Source: Zipacnadum sp036504235 (lineage in GTDB: Bacteria > Armatimonadota > Zipacnadia > Zipacnadales > Zipacnadaceae). From it: a stretch of DNA of 64,000 bases. A program made the position numbers and the translations under genes. Below are positions 8,772 through 17,650 of the stretch, in pieces. Where the stretch lies: the NCBI GenBank assembly GCA_036504235.1, contig DASXVN010000076.1, positions 1 to 64,000 on the forward strand, in the 5' to 3' direction. The notes beneath the pieces were generated by a model. The model had not been told where the DNA came from, searched no databases, and was given only the letters and a program-made list of their open reading frames with translations. The stretch's first letter is position 1; every line of letters begins with the position of its first letter.

Positions 8772-9734
8772 TCAGTCGAGTTCAATCCGTTTGGGCGGCT
8801 CGTCTCGTCTTTCCTCCGCCTCCGCCTGGGCCTGGCGGAGCAGGCGGCGGCCCCGCTCACCGATTACTGCCGCCCAAACCAGGCCGCCGAGTATCGTCAC
8901 TACCCCAGTTACCGCTACGAACCAAACGAGTACGTCGCTTGCGGACGCCATAGTCAGAGGCAGGCCGGACAACAAGAGTACCAGACCTACTATCCCGCTC
9001 CAGATGACGATTCGATTGGAGTCCTCGCGCAGTCGCTGAGCCTCCACGCGCTCAAACTCAGGAAGCAGCGAGTCGGGTACCGCTGCCTCCACCACCTCCT
9101 CCACGGGCACCCGGAGGGGGCTGCCTCCCAGGCGGCGACGGAGAGGCAGATAGTACATAACCCACAACGGCAGACTCGCCAGCAACGGCCACAACCACGG
9201 TGGGCGGTACACCAGCCACCCCCCGACGAAGAAGGCCAGGAAGGCGGCAGTAACCGCCAGCGATCCAACCGTCGCCAGAATCAGGTTGAGCAGGGGCGTG
9301 CTGGGGCCCAGTTCCCGCCATGCTCGTACCCAGGCCGGTCCCGCATAGAGGGCCCAGAGCAAGACCACGCCGAGGTTGAAGGCCTCTCTGAACCGGGGAG
9401 CGAGGCCGGGCGCGAAGGGCTCAACTAGAGGCGCCTCCACCCATACTAATGCCGCCAGGACCCATCCCCAACCCAGGAGCGAGATCGAGTGTCCCTGCCG
9501 CCGCCGAGCCAGCACGCCCAGTGCCAGCAGGCACACTACCGTCACGGTTCCGCCCGCGGCCATCCACTGGCCCAGGTGATTCGTCCACGGCGGCGTCCCG
9601 AGTTGCTCAAGGACCGCGCCTACGCCGACCGGCGTCAAGCCGAGCAGGAACCACAGCACCAGGCGGGGCTGTTGCTCCATCGCCCGCACCAGTTCATTCA
9701 CCGGCTGGTCGAAGACCGACACCTGCCGTGTCAT
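8772..9734 (-). CDS. Multi-pass membrane protein of unknown function
   Basis: The 320-residue protein has about seven or eight hydrophobic segments, for example 'LVLWFLLGLTPVGVGAVL', 'GGTVTVVCLLALGVLA' and 'IVIWSGIVGLVLLLSGLPL', and a charged C-terminal tail (AQAEAEERRDEPPKR). I do not recognise the family. The ATG at 9734 is chosen because GGAGGG lies 5 bases upstream; a longer form starting at 9773 lacks this. Its stop is 9 bases from the start of the secreted beta-helix gene, so the two are probably co-transcribed. Confidence 0.7.
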   Translation of the reverse strand: MTRQVSVFDQPVNELVRAMEQQPRLVLWFLLGLTPVGVGAVLEQLGTPPWTNHLGQWMAAGGTVTVVCLLALGVLARRRQGHSISLLGWGWVLAALVWVEAPLVEPFAPGLAPRFREAFNLGVVLLWALYAGPAWVRAWRELGPSTPLLNLILATVGSLAVTAAFLAFFVGGWLVYRPPWLWPLLASLPLWVMYYLPLRRRLGGSPLRVPVEEVVEAAVPDSLLPEFERVEAQRLREDSNRIVIWSGIVGLVLLLSGLPLTMASASDVLVWFVAVTGVVTILGGLVWAAVIGERGRRLLRQAQAEAEERRDEPPKRIELD

Positions 9735-9811
9735 ATGGCTCCCTCCGGCACTCGCTAAGAATTGAGACGACACCGGGCCCGAGAGGGATTACGCCCCGCC
9801 ACCTCACTCGC

Positions 9812-10954
9812 CTACTTCTCCCCCCACCTCACCCGCGGGCCGCCGGGCTGCGAGGTTACGTCGTAGCCATGCCGCTTCGCCCACTGGCGGGCGGCGTTGT
9901 CGAGGGCGTCGCTACCGCAGTTGAGGTAGTCCTCGGCCAGGGTCTTGTCATTAGCGACCTCCAAGAGGCTCCCCAGGCGTTGCTCGGAACCGGGAATCCC
10001 CAGCTTGATCGCCAGGAACAGCACCTGCATCCGCGACGGTGGCCCCACGACTACCCCGCCATGCTGCAGGTAGCTCTGCTGGGGTCCGAGTTCCTCGTCG
10101 GGGCCCTTGACCTCGGGCCGCTGGACCGCCCGCGCCAGTGCCTCGGTCGCCCCGGTGTCGGCCGCCTGCAGGACATCATAGACCTCCAGGGCGGGGTCCT
10201 GCTCGCCGCCCAACCACGTGCCCGATTCGCTGAGGTGACCGGCAGCGTAGGTTACCAGCGCGTCCAGGGCGGCGCCGGCCTCCGGGGCCGAGGAGCCGAT
10301 TCTCCCCAGCACTGCGGCCGCTTTCATGGCTAGGCGTGGGTCACTGTCCGCCAGCAGGGGCACCAGGGCCGGCTCCGCCGAGGGCTGCTCGGCGGCGATC
10401 CGGCGGGTGGCCTTCACGTTTTCTTCCGGAGAGGCTTCGCCCTGGAAGAACGTAAAACGAGGGTTATCTCGATTGAGCAGAAAGTCGAGCGCCGCCTGCC
10501 GGGTGCGGGGCCGGTCCGCCGCCAGGCAGGCGACCCACGCGCGCTCGGCGGCACGCTCCCGAGCGGCGCGGACCGGTCCGGAGCCAACCCACCAGGTGAA
10601 ACCGGCAGCCGCCAAGAGCGCCGCCAAAGCCAGCGCGGCGGTCCTGAGCGTGAGGGGCAACTGTCTTCGGCGGCTAGAAGCCTTTCTCCGCTTCGTCGGC
10701 CAGACCAGAAAGACCAGGCCCCCGGCCACCGCCCAGAGGCCGGCGCCGGCGTACACCATCCCGTCCCAACTCGGGCCGTTACCCCGGAGCCGGTCTGCCC
10801 CCCACCAGCCCAGGAGAACGACCGGCGTCCCGAAGGCCGCCAGTAGCAGGAGGGCGACGAAACCGAACGAAAGAATTGTGCCGATCAGTTCGCCCGCCGT
10901 CAGCTTGGTCTTCGGCGCGGGCGCTCCCGGCTGTGATTCTGTGATGAAACTCAC
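9812..10954 (-). CDS. Membrane protein with HEAT-like C-terminal half (paralogue 1)
   Basis: Three hydrophobic segments in the first 125 residues anchor a soluble region with helical, HEAT-like repeats ('PALVPLLADSDPRLAMKAAA'). The last 60 residues ('KLGIPGSEQRLGSLL', 'YLNCGSDALDNAARQWAKRH') closely match the neighbouring upstream gene, so the two are tandem duplicates. The reading starts at a GTG at 10954, inside GAGGTGAG; no ATG is available nearby. The function is unknown; HEAT repeats usually bind proteins, and this one would face the periplasm or cytoplasm depending on topology. Confidence 0.7.
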   Translation of the reverse strand: MSFITESQPGAPAPKTKLTAGELIGTILSFGFVALLLLAAFGTPVVLLGWWGADRLRGNGPSWDGMVYAGAGLWAVAGGLVFLVWPTKRRKASSRRRQLPLTLRTAALALAALLAAAGFTWWVGSGPVRAARERAAERAWVACLAADRPRTRQAALDFLLNRDNPRFTFFQGEASPEENVKATRRIAAEQPSAEPALVPLLADSDPRLAMKAAAVLGRIGSSAPEAGAALDALVTYAAGHLSESGTWLGGEQDPALEVYDVLQAADTGATEALARAVQRPEVKGPDEELGPQQSYLQHGGVVVGPPSRMQVLFLAIKLGIPGSEQRLGSLLEVANDKTLAEDYLNCGSDALDNAARQWAKRHGYDVTSQPGGPRVRWGEK

Positions 10955-10997
10955 CTCTGTGTCTGACTCGCGTTAGCTTTTCCTCGGCGCGGCGCAC

Positions 10998-12116
10998 CTA
11001 AGGCTTTCCCCAGCCCCAGCCGCCGGAGCCGGTGCCTTCAGTCCGCCTCTCCTCCACCTGGTAGTCGTTAGCGGCGGCCCATTTGCGCGCGGCCCGGTCG
11101 AGCGCGTCGCTCCCGTGGTTCAAGTACGCCTCCGCGATACCCGGGTCACCCTGGGTGTCCAGGAGGCCGGCCAGGCGGGGCTCGGAGCCGGGAATCCCCA
11201 GCCTAATGGCGAGCATAACCAACTGCAGGCGCGAAGGCGCGTATCCCTCGGGCCCGGTTATCGCGCGCATCAGCAGTTCAGTGGTGGTCCCCCCGGCGTC
11301 CCGCAGCGCCTCATAGGCCAGCGCGCCGTCTCGCCGAGGGTCCGCTCCGCCCGGGGAGGTCGCGAGGTAGCTGATCAGCGCGTCCAGAGCGGCCGGCAGC
11401 TCGGGCGCCGGCGAGCCGGCCCGCGTGAGCAGGGCCGCCGCTCCCGTCCGGAGGAGCGGGTCCTCGTCCGCGAGCAGGCGCACCAACGCCGGCTCGACCT
11501 GCGGCTGCTCGGAAAACAGGCGGCGGCTGGCTTTCGCCTCCGCGGCCCGCTTCTCGTTCGCGTCCACGGGGGAGTTCCCCGCGGGGCTCAGAAGGAACGT
11601 AAGCGCGGCCTGCCGTTCCGGGGGGTCGGGGCTACCTAGTTCGACGATCCAAGCCCGCTCCGCGGCGAATCGGCGGGACGGATAGGCTGGTCCCTCCGGA
11701 CAGACCGACCACGTGAAGACGCCGGCCACCAGGCAGGCGGCCGCGGTCAGAACCCAGGTCCACCGCGCCCGCGCTCGCCGGAGCGGGTGATCGAAAGCCG
11801 TACGACGTACCGCCAGGGCTCCCCGCACGGCCACCACCACCGGCACCGCCCACAAAGCAATCCCGACAAAGACCACCCAGTCGCAACTCGGGCCCGGGCA
11901 GCGCAGGGTGGCAGCGACCCCCCGGCCGATGAGGTAGACAAATAACGCCGGCAAGGCCAGCAACCAGAGGGCCGGCACGAGCATGGCCAGCCACGACCCG
12001 TCACCCAGGTCCGTCTGCAAGAGTTGGCGAACTGAGCCAGCCCGTTCCGAGCGCGGCGGCTCTTCTTCGTCAGTCAAACTGGAATTGGCCGGCGGTGTTT
12101 CAGACACAGAACTCAC
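10998..12116 (-). CDS. Membrane protein with HEAT-like C-terminal half (paralogue 2)
   Basis: Same architecture as the next gene: membrane segments near residues 40-140, then 'PALVRLLADEDPLLRTGAAA' repeats and a C-terminal 'RLGIPGSEPRLAGLL...GSDALDRAARKWAA' block. The GTG at 12116 overlaps the recN stop in a GTGA, pointing to translational coupling; a second in-frame GTG at 12107, five bases after GGTGAG, is an equally good start. The position after recN is unusual for this kind of protein. No function can be assigned; presence as a tandem pair suggests a dimer or a diverging paralogue. Confidence 0.7.
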   Translation of the reverse strand: MSSVSETPPANSSLTDEEEPPRSERAGSVRQLLQTDLGDGSWLAMLVPALWLLALPALFVYLIGRGVAATLRCPGPSCDWVVFVGIALWAVPVVVAVRGALAVRRTAFDHPLRRARARWTWVLTAAACLVAGVFTWSVCPEGPAYPSRRFAAERAWIVELGSPDPPERQAALTFLLSPAGNSPVDANEKRAAEAKASRRLFSEQPQVEPALVRLLADEDPLLRTGAAALLTRAGSPAPELPAALDALISYLATSPGGADPRRDGALAYEALRDAGGTTTELLMRAITGPEGYAPSRLQLVMLAIRLGIPGSEPRLAGLLDTQGDPGIAEAYLNHGSDALDRAARKWAAANDYQVEERRTEGTGSGGWGWGKP

Positions 12117-13834
12117 CTTTTCTTGGCCCGCGCCAGCATTTCTTCGGCGTGGCGGCGGGCCGTCTCTTGGTCCTCGCGGGCGCCCATCATCCGGGCTAGC
12201 TCCGCTACCCGCTGCTCGCCGGTCAGGGTCTCCGCGGCGATCACCGTCCGCTCGCCGGAGACTACCTTGTTGACCGCCACCTGCTGGTCGGCGAGGCTGG
12301 CGATCTGGGCGAGGTGGGTCACGCACAGCACCTGAGCCTGGAGCGCCACGGAGGCCAGCTTCTCGGCCACCGCGTGCGCCGTGACGCCGCCGATGCCCAC
12401 GTCAATCTCATCGAAAACAATGGTCGGCACCGCCGTGGCCGGGGCGCACAGGGACTTGAAAGCCAGCATCAGGCGGGACAACTCGCCGCCGCTGGCGACC
12501 GCGGACAGGGGCCGCAGCGGCTCGCCCGCGTTGGCCGAGAGCAGGAAGCGCACCTGGTCCAACCCCCGGGCGCTGGCCGCGTAGCGCTTTCCGTCCGCGG
12601 CGGGGAGGCCCTCCGGGTCCGGCTCGCGCTCGAACTCCACCGCGAACTGGCCCTGCTCCATACCCAGGGGCTGCATCTCGGCGACCATCGCCGCCTCGAG
12701 CGCGCGGGCCTGCTCCTGCCGGGCCTGCGAGAGGGCCTCGGCGGCGGCGCCAGCCGCCGCGCGGGCTTTCTCCAGCTCGGCGTCCAGTTGCGCCCGCCGG
12801 TCCTCCAGGTTCTGCAGGTCCCGCAACTCCGCTTCCGCCCGCTGACCGTAGGCGAGAATCTCGGCCAGGCTCTCGCCATACTTGCGCCGCAGGCGGTCCA
12901 GGAGCGTCAGGCGCTCCTCGGCCTGCGCCAGCCGGCGGGGGTCAAAATCCAACTGGCTCGCGTAGCCCTGCAGGGTGCGCGCGGCCTCCCTCAGGATCGT
13001 CTCGGCGGTGACCAGCTCCGCAATCACCGGCTGCAGCGACTCGTCAAAGCGCGTCGCCTCGTGCAGGGAGGCCTGCGCCGCCGCCGTGGTCTCCGCCGCG
13101 CCCTGGCCCTCGCCCCAGTCGCCCTCCAGGTTGCGGAGGGCCTCCTCCACAATCTCGCGCAGCCGCTCGGCGTGCGCCAGCCGCCGGTGCTCGGCGGGGA
13201 GCGCCTCATCGGCGGTCAGGTCAAGCTGCGCCTCCTCCAGTTCCTGCACCTGGAAGCTGAGCAGGTCCAGGCGCTGCGCCCGGTCCCGCTCGGCAGCCAG
13301 CAGGCGCTCGCGCTCCTGCTGCAAGGCCCGGAAGCAGCTCCAGGCCTGCTCCCAGGCTAGACGGACGGGCTGCAGGGTGGGTCCGGCGAAGGTGTCGAGG
13401 AAGTCGAGGTGGCTGGGTTCGTGGATGAGCGCCTGATGCTCGTGCTGGCCGTGGATGTCCACCAGCCGCTCGCCGAGGCTGCGCACGACCGTGCGCGTGC
13501 TGGTGCGGCCGCCGACATAGTAGGAGCTGCGGCCCGCCTCAATCTTGCGGGCAATCAACAGCAGGCCGTCCTCCGGCTCCAGTCCGGCCTCGTCGAGCAA
13601 GGCCTCCAGGTCGGTGCGCCCGGCCACGTCGAAGAGCCCCTCCACCCAGGCCGCGGTGGCGCCGGAGCGGATATACTCGGCGCTGGCCGGCCCGCCCAGC
13701 AGGGCGCCCAGCGCGTCAATGAGGATGGACTTGCCCGCGCCGGTCTCGCCGGTCAGGGCGGTGAAGCCCGCCGCCAGCGGCAGCCGCAGACTCTCAACCA
13801 GGGCGAAGTTCTCGATGTACAGTTCGCGGAGCAT
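12113..13834 (-). CDS. recN: DNA repair ATPase RecN
   Basis: This 573-residue SMC-like protein starts with 'MLRELYIENFALVESLRLPL' and Walker A 'GETGAGKSILIDAL'. It has a central coiled coil (about 160-370) and ends with the ABC signature 'ASGGELSRLMLAFK' and Walker B 'PTIVFDEIDVGIGG'. RecN acts early in double-strand-break repair, gathering DNA ends with RecA. The length and motif spacing are normal. It follows nadK on the same strand, as in Firmicutes, where nadK-(argR)-recN is a conserved order; argR is absent here. Its stop overlaps the start of the next gene. Confidence 0.95.
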   Translation of the reverse strand: MLRELYIENFALVESLRLPLAAGFTALTGETGAGKSILIDALGALLGGPASAEYIRSGATAAWVEGLFDVAGRTDLEALLDEAGLEPEDGLLLIARKIEAGRSSYYVGGRTSTRTVVRSLGERLVDIHGQHEHQALIHEPSHLDFLDTFAGPTLQPVRLAWEQAWSCFRALQQERERLLAAERDRAQRLDLLSFQVQELEEAQLDLTADEALPAEHRRLAHAERLREIVEEALRNLEGDWGEGQGAAETTAAAQASLHEATRFDESLQPVIAELVTAETILREAARTLQGYASQLDFDPRRLAQAEERLTLLDRLRRKYGESLAEILAYGQRAEAELRDLQNLEDRRAQLDAELEKARAAAGAAAEALSQARQEQARALEAAMVAEMQPLGMEQGQFAVEFEREPDPEGLPAADGKRYAASARGLDQVRFLLSANAGEPLRPLSAVASGGELSRLMLAFKSLCAPATAVPTIVFDEIDVGIGGVTAHAVAEKLASVALQAQVLCVTHLAQIASLADQQVAVNKVVSGERTVIAAETLTGEQRVAELARMMGAREDQETARRHAEEMLARAKKR

Positions 13835-14051
13835 GGTGGTATGTGGACCCTGGGCCGGTTAGGGCCAGGGCTCTTTCGGAGGGGCCGAATACGAGGGAGT
13901 TTGCCATGCAAACTCCACGAAGTATCCGGCCCACGGCTAGCGCTAAGCCCTGGGCCGGATGCTTGCGGCGTCCTGCTACGCAGGCCGTCCTCGCATGCGG
14001 CCCCTCCCGGAAACGACTACTGCAAACGGCTGGCCCGCCCCTACGCGCGAC
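13835..14051. other. nadK-recN intergenic region with large imperfect palindrome
   Basis: GGAGTTTG (13896-13903) pairs with CAAACTCC (13909-13916). Pairing continues outward between ggccgaatacg and cgaagtatccggcc, and an outer ccctgggccgg / gggccagggc repeat is also present. The structure sits in the nadK-recN transcript and may be an RNA structure, a partial terminator or a degraded mobile repeat. I see no gene here. Confidence 0.5.
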
Positions 14052-14936
14052 TTACCTCTCCACGCCCCAGTTGAGCTTCTCGCGCAGGCGACCGTAGAAG
14101 CCATCGCCGCCGCCGAGCCGCACCAGCCGGGCGCGGAAGGGCGCCGCCGTGATCAGGATATCCTCGCCCGGTCCCAGGGGCACGTTGACCTGCCCGTCTA
14201 CCGTCAGCCCGATCGGCGGATTGGGCTTGGAGCGGGCGCACAGGACCACCCGCAACTCGGACCGCGGCGAGATCACCAGCGGGCGCGTGTACAGACTATG
14301 GGCGCAGATGGGCACCAGGATGAAACAGTCCAGCAGGGGGTCCACCAGGGGCCCGCCGGCGGACAGATTGTAGGCGGTCGAGCCGGTGGCCGTGGACACG
14401 ATCAGGCCGTCCGCCGGGTAGTCGGTGACGAAATTGCCGTCTACCCAGGCGTCCAGATGCACCAGGCGCATCGGCTCCGACTTGCCGATGACCACGTCGT
14501 TGAGCGCAAAGTACTCGCCGCGCCCCTCGTCGCCGGCCTGGACCTGCGCGGATAGCATCATGCGGTCGTCGGTCTCAAATTCGCCGGCCAGCAGGGCGGG
14601 CAGCGCCTCGATGACGTGCTCCAGCTTGCGTTCGGCCAAAAAGCCGAAGCCCCCCAGGTCCACGCCCAGCACCGGACAGCCCGCCGGCCCGGCGGCGCGA
14701 GTGGCGGCCAGCAGCGTGCCGTCGCCGCCCATGGCGATGATCAGCTCGCTGTGCCGGCCCCAGTCCGCCCGGGGACAATACTCGCAGCCCTCCAGCCCCA
14801 GGTCGGCCATGCGCTCGTCCACCAGCACCTGCGCGCCGCCCTCATGCAGGGCGCGCACCAGCGCGTGGGTGCTCTCCTCGGCGTGCGGTTTGTGCAGGGC
14901 GGTGAGTATCCCCACCCGGGTGATTCGCTCGGGCAT
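14052..14936 (-). CDS. nadK: NAD kinase
   Basis: The 294-residue protein has the GGDGT phosphate-binding motif ('IIAMGGDGTLLAA', about 66-78), the conserved 'ALNDVVIGK' segment, and 'DGLIVSTATGSTAYNLSAGG' of the NAD-binding domain, followed by 'LTVDGQ'. It phosphorylates NAD to NADP in the cytoplasm. TAGGAG at the correct distance overlaps the stop of the TPR gene, so translation of the two is probably coupled. It keeps the dxs-nadK-recN order of Firmicutes, though with a histidine kinase and TPR gene inserted and tlyA absent. Confidence 0.95.
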   Translation of the reverse strand: MPERITRVGILTALHKPHAEESTHALVRALHEGGAQVLVDERMADLGLEGCEYCPRADWGRHSELIIAMGGDGTLLAATRAAGPAGCPVLGVDLGGFGFLAERKLEHVIEALPALLAGEFETDDRMMLSAQVQAGDEGRGEYFALNDVVIGKSEPMRLVHLDAWVDGNFVTDYPADGLIVSTATGSTAYNLSAGGPLVDPLLDCFILVPICAHSLYTRPLVISPRSELRVVLCARSKPNPPIGLTVDGQVNVPLGPGEDILITAAPFRARLVRLGGGDGFYGRLREKLNWGVER

Positions 14937-14944
14937 GGCAACTC

Positions 14945-16417
14945 CTAACCCTGGGCGCGACTGGTCGCCGGGGTCTGCTGCAACTGATCGAGATTGCGCT
15001 GGGCCGGCGCGTAGTTCGGGTCGGCCGTGACCGCCTTGTGGTAGTAGTTGCGGGCCTTTTCGACCTGCCCCTTGAGCTGGTAGACGACCCCCAGGTTATT
15101 GAGCGCGGGGGCGAAATTCGGGTCGGCGACCAGCGACGCCTCGAAGAAACTCTGGGCCTCCTGCGGACGATCGCGGTCCAGGTAGACCAGGCCGGCGTTG
15201 TTCTGCGCGGCGGCGTTGCGGGGGTTGATCGCGACTACCTTGAGGTACTCGGTGAGCGCCCGGTCCTTGTCGCCCTCGTCGTAGTACGCATCGGCCAGGC
15301 CGAGATGCGCCTGCTCGCTCTTGGGGAACTGCGCCGCGGCGGTCATCCACGCCTGCAGCGCCCGCTGCTTCTCGCCGGACGCGGCCAGCGCCCGGGCCTT
15401 GTTGACATACGGCAGCTCCAGCGTCGCGTTGGTCTGGATGGCCTTCTCGAAAGTCTCGATGGCCTCGGGGTAGCGCTTCTGCTCGAACTGCAGGGCGCCC
15501 AGGTTGTTCAGGCAGCCGGCGCTGTTCGGACGCAGCACCAGGGCCTTGTTGTAGGACTCCTCGGCGGCCGGGTAGTTCTTCATCCCCGACTGCACCAGGG
15601 CCAGGTTGTACTGCGCCTCAAAGCTCTGCGGCAGCGCGGTCAGCGCCGCCTGCAGCGGCTCGAGCGCCTCCGCGTACTTGCCCTGGTTGTACAGCGCCGT
15701 GCCCAGGCCCAGTTGCGCCTCCGGCTTGTTCGGCGCGGCGGTCAGAATCCGGCGGTAGACCTCCGCCGCCTCCGCGTCTAGCCGGGACTCCAGCAGCAGC
15801 GCCCCCAGGCTCAGTTGGGTGGTCTGGTTGTCCGGCTGGAGCTTCGCCGCGGTGCGGTACTCGCGCAGCGCCTTCTCCAGGTTGCCGGTCTTGTGCAGCG
15901 CGTAGCCGAAGTTGAGGTGCACTTCCGGGTCGTTCGGGTTGGCGTCAATGGCCCTCGTGTATTCGTTGAAGGCCGGGTAGTAATCGCCCTGCGCGGCCTT
16001 GAGGTTGGCCAGGTTGAAGTGGGCGTCGAAATACTTGGGGTCCAGCGCCAGCGCCGCCCGGTAGGCCGCCTCGGCCTTGTCCTTCTGGCCCAGCGCCGCG
16101 TAGGCGTTGCCCAAGTTGTTCTCCACGACCTTGGACTTGGGGTCCTCCTTGGCGGCGGACTCCAGATAGCGCACCGCGTCGGCCGTCTGGCCCAACTCCA
16201 GCGCGACGGTGCCGCACCAGGAGAGGATCACCGGCTCGCGGGGCTGGGCCTTGAGCGCGGCCTGGAACAGCCCGTAGGCTCCGGCCACGTTGCCCTGCTC
16301 GTAGGCCGATAGCCCTTGCTGGAAGAGGCTCGGCGGCGCCTGCGCGCTCCCGCCGGTCGCCCCGAGCAGCAGGGCCATCAGAGTCATCAGGGTCACCACT
16401 AGGATGCGCTTGCGCAC
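14945..16417 (-). CDS. Exported TPR-repeat protein
   Basis: A signal peptide (residues 1-25, 'MTLMALLLGATGGSAQA') precedes about 12 to 13 consecutive tetratricopeptide repeats filling the remaining 465 residues. They contain the usual W/L-G-A-F-A-P spacing ('NLGNAYAALGQKDKAEAAYR', 'HLGLADAYYDEGDKDRALTE'). It probably acts outside the cytoplasmic membrane as a protein-binding scaffold, for example in envelope or pilus assembly. It starts at GTG 16417 with AGGAGG 9 bases upstream. The partner is unknown. It is inserted between dxs and nadK, which are adjacent or nearly so in related gene orders. Confidence 0.88.
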   Translation of the reverse strand: MRKRILVVTLMTLMALLLGATGGSAQAPPSLFQQGLSAYEQGNVAGAYGLFQAALKAQPREPVILSWCGTVALELGQTADAVRYLESAAKEDPKSKVVENNLGNAYAALGQKDKAEAAYRAALALDPKYFDAHFNLANLKAAQGDYYPAFNEYTRAIDANPNDPEVHLNFGYALHKTGNLEKALREYRTAAKLQPDNQTTQLSLGALLLESRLDAEAAEVYRRILTAAPNKPEAQLGLGTALYNQGKYAEALEPLQAALTALPQSFEAQYNLALVQSGMKNYPAAEESYNKALVLRPNSAGCLNNLGALQFEQKRYPEAIETFEKAIQTNATLELPYVNKARALAASGEKQRALQAWMTAAAQFPKSEQAHLGLADAYYDEGDKDRALTEYLKVVAINPRNAAAQNNAGLVYLDRDRPQEAQSFFEASLVADPNFAPALNNLGVVYQLKGQVEKARNYYHKAVTADPNYAPAQRNLDQLQQTPATSRAQG

Positions 16418-16562
16418 GGGCTGTCGCCTCCTGGAGACGGACGAGAAGATAGTCGGGCGGGCAGAGGGACTCGCAAAAACCGGCTCCCTCCGCCGCGGGC
16501 CCCACCCGGCGGCGGGAGAGGCGTCTCACCGGGGTAGTATTCGCCGTCCCGGTGCACTTATC

Positions 16563-17648
16563 CTATCCAACACCGGGGGAAGAGGCGGAGTTCGCTAACG
16601 GCAAGGCAAAGGTGAAGGTACTGCCCTGGCCGGGCGCGCTCTCCACCCACAGCCGCCCGCCCATAGATTCCACGGCCAGACGGCAGAAGGTCAGCCCCAG
16701 GCCGAAGCTGAGGCGCACGCCCGCCTGAGCGGCCTCCGCCTGGCCAAACTTGTCGAAGATGCGCTCCTGCAACGCGGCGGGGATGCCGATGCCATTGTCG
16801 GCCACCACTACCCAGACTTCCCGGTCGTGGACCGCAGCGCTGACCCGCACCCAGCCCTCACCGGGCGGCGCAAAGCGTAGCGCATTGGCGATCAGGTTCT
16901 CGAGCACCCGGTGGACTTTGTCCTCGTCCGCCTGCGCGATCAGGGCCTCGGCGGGCAGTGAGGTCTCCAGGCTGATTTCCATGCGCTCGGCGCGCGGCAC
17001 GGCCTCGCTCGTCGTTCGCCGAATGACCTCCGTCACGTCCGTGGGGCCCAGTTGCAGCGGCAACTTGCCGGCTTCGGCCCGGCCCACGTCCAGCACGTCC
17101 TCGATCATGCGCTCGATGCGGTGGTGACTTTCTCGAATCACGCGGAGCATGGACTGCTCCGACTCCCCCAACCCGTCGCAGGCCTCCAGTCCCCGCTCCA
17201 TCCCTCCCACCGCCATCTCCGCCGAGACCAGAGGGTTCTTCAGATCGTGGACGAGCATGTGGGTCAAGTCATCGCGGAAGGCTTCCGCCTTTTGCAGCTT
17301 CAGATTGGACTGGCGGAGCGCCAAAACCACGGAAGTCGTGATCAGATATGCTCCCAGGCGAACCGCCGAGTTCCAGTAGGGAGCAGCGGCCGGGCCTTCC
17401 AGACCGTGCATGGACTCGTCCACCAGATTGGCGGCCGCGCCGGCCGCGCAAATGAGCAGCGCCGGCAGCAGGTCCACGTACCAGGCCACCAGGAGAATCG
17501 GTAGCAGGTAGAAAGCGGCCAGGGAAAGGTGCGGCGCAGACAGGTAGTCAACCACCCCGACCACGCAGACCAGAATCAGCCCCACCGCAAACGCCACCCC
17601 TCGATGCCGGGTCAGACCGCGGTTAAGGGCGCGCAGGAGGGGCCTCAC
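16563..17648 (-). CDS. Membrane sensor histidine kinase
   Basis: Residues 15-112 hold about four membrane segments ('LILVCVVGVVDYLSAPHLSL', 'LPALLICAAGAAANLV'), a compact membrane sensor with no periplasmic domain. The HisKA H-box follows with phospho-acceptor His134 in 'MLVHDLKNPL'. The HATPase shows N-box 'ENLIANALRFAPPGE', G1 'DNGIGIP' and G2 'SFGLGLTF'. No response regulator is encoded next to it, so it is an orphan here. It starts at GTG 17648, two bases past the dxs stop, with GAGGAG inside the end of dxs, so it is expressed with dxs. Confidence 0.9.
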   Translation of the reverse strand: MRPLLRALNRGLTRHRGVAFAVGLILVCVVGVVDYLSAPHLSLAAFYLLPILLVAWYVDLLPALLICAAGAAANLVDESMHGLEGPAAAPYWNSAVRLGAYLITTSVVLALRQSNLKLQKAEAFRDDLTHMLVHDLKNPLVSAEMAVGGMERGLEACDGLGESEQSMLRVIRESHHRIERMIEDVLDVGRAEAGKLPLQLGPTDVTEVIRRTTSEAVPRAERMEISLETSLPAEALIAQADEDKVHRVLENLIANALRFAPPGEGWVRVSAAVHDREVWVVVADNGIGIPAALQERIFDKFGQAEAAQAGVRLSFGLGLTFCRLAVESMGGRLWVESAPGQGSTFTFALPLANSASSPGVG

Positions 17649-17650
17649 GA

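Noticed and set aside
7371..9428. Plus-strand open frame of 685 codons opposite the beta-helix and membrane protein genes
   Set aside because: It crosses two well-supported minus-strand genes, has no ribosome site or recognisable domain, and shows antisense composition.
14945..16417. TPR protein as a cytoplasmic O-GlcNAc transferase-like protein
   Set aside because: It has a signal peptide and no catalytic glycosyltransferase domain.
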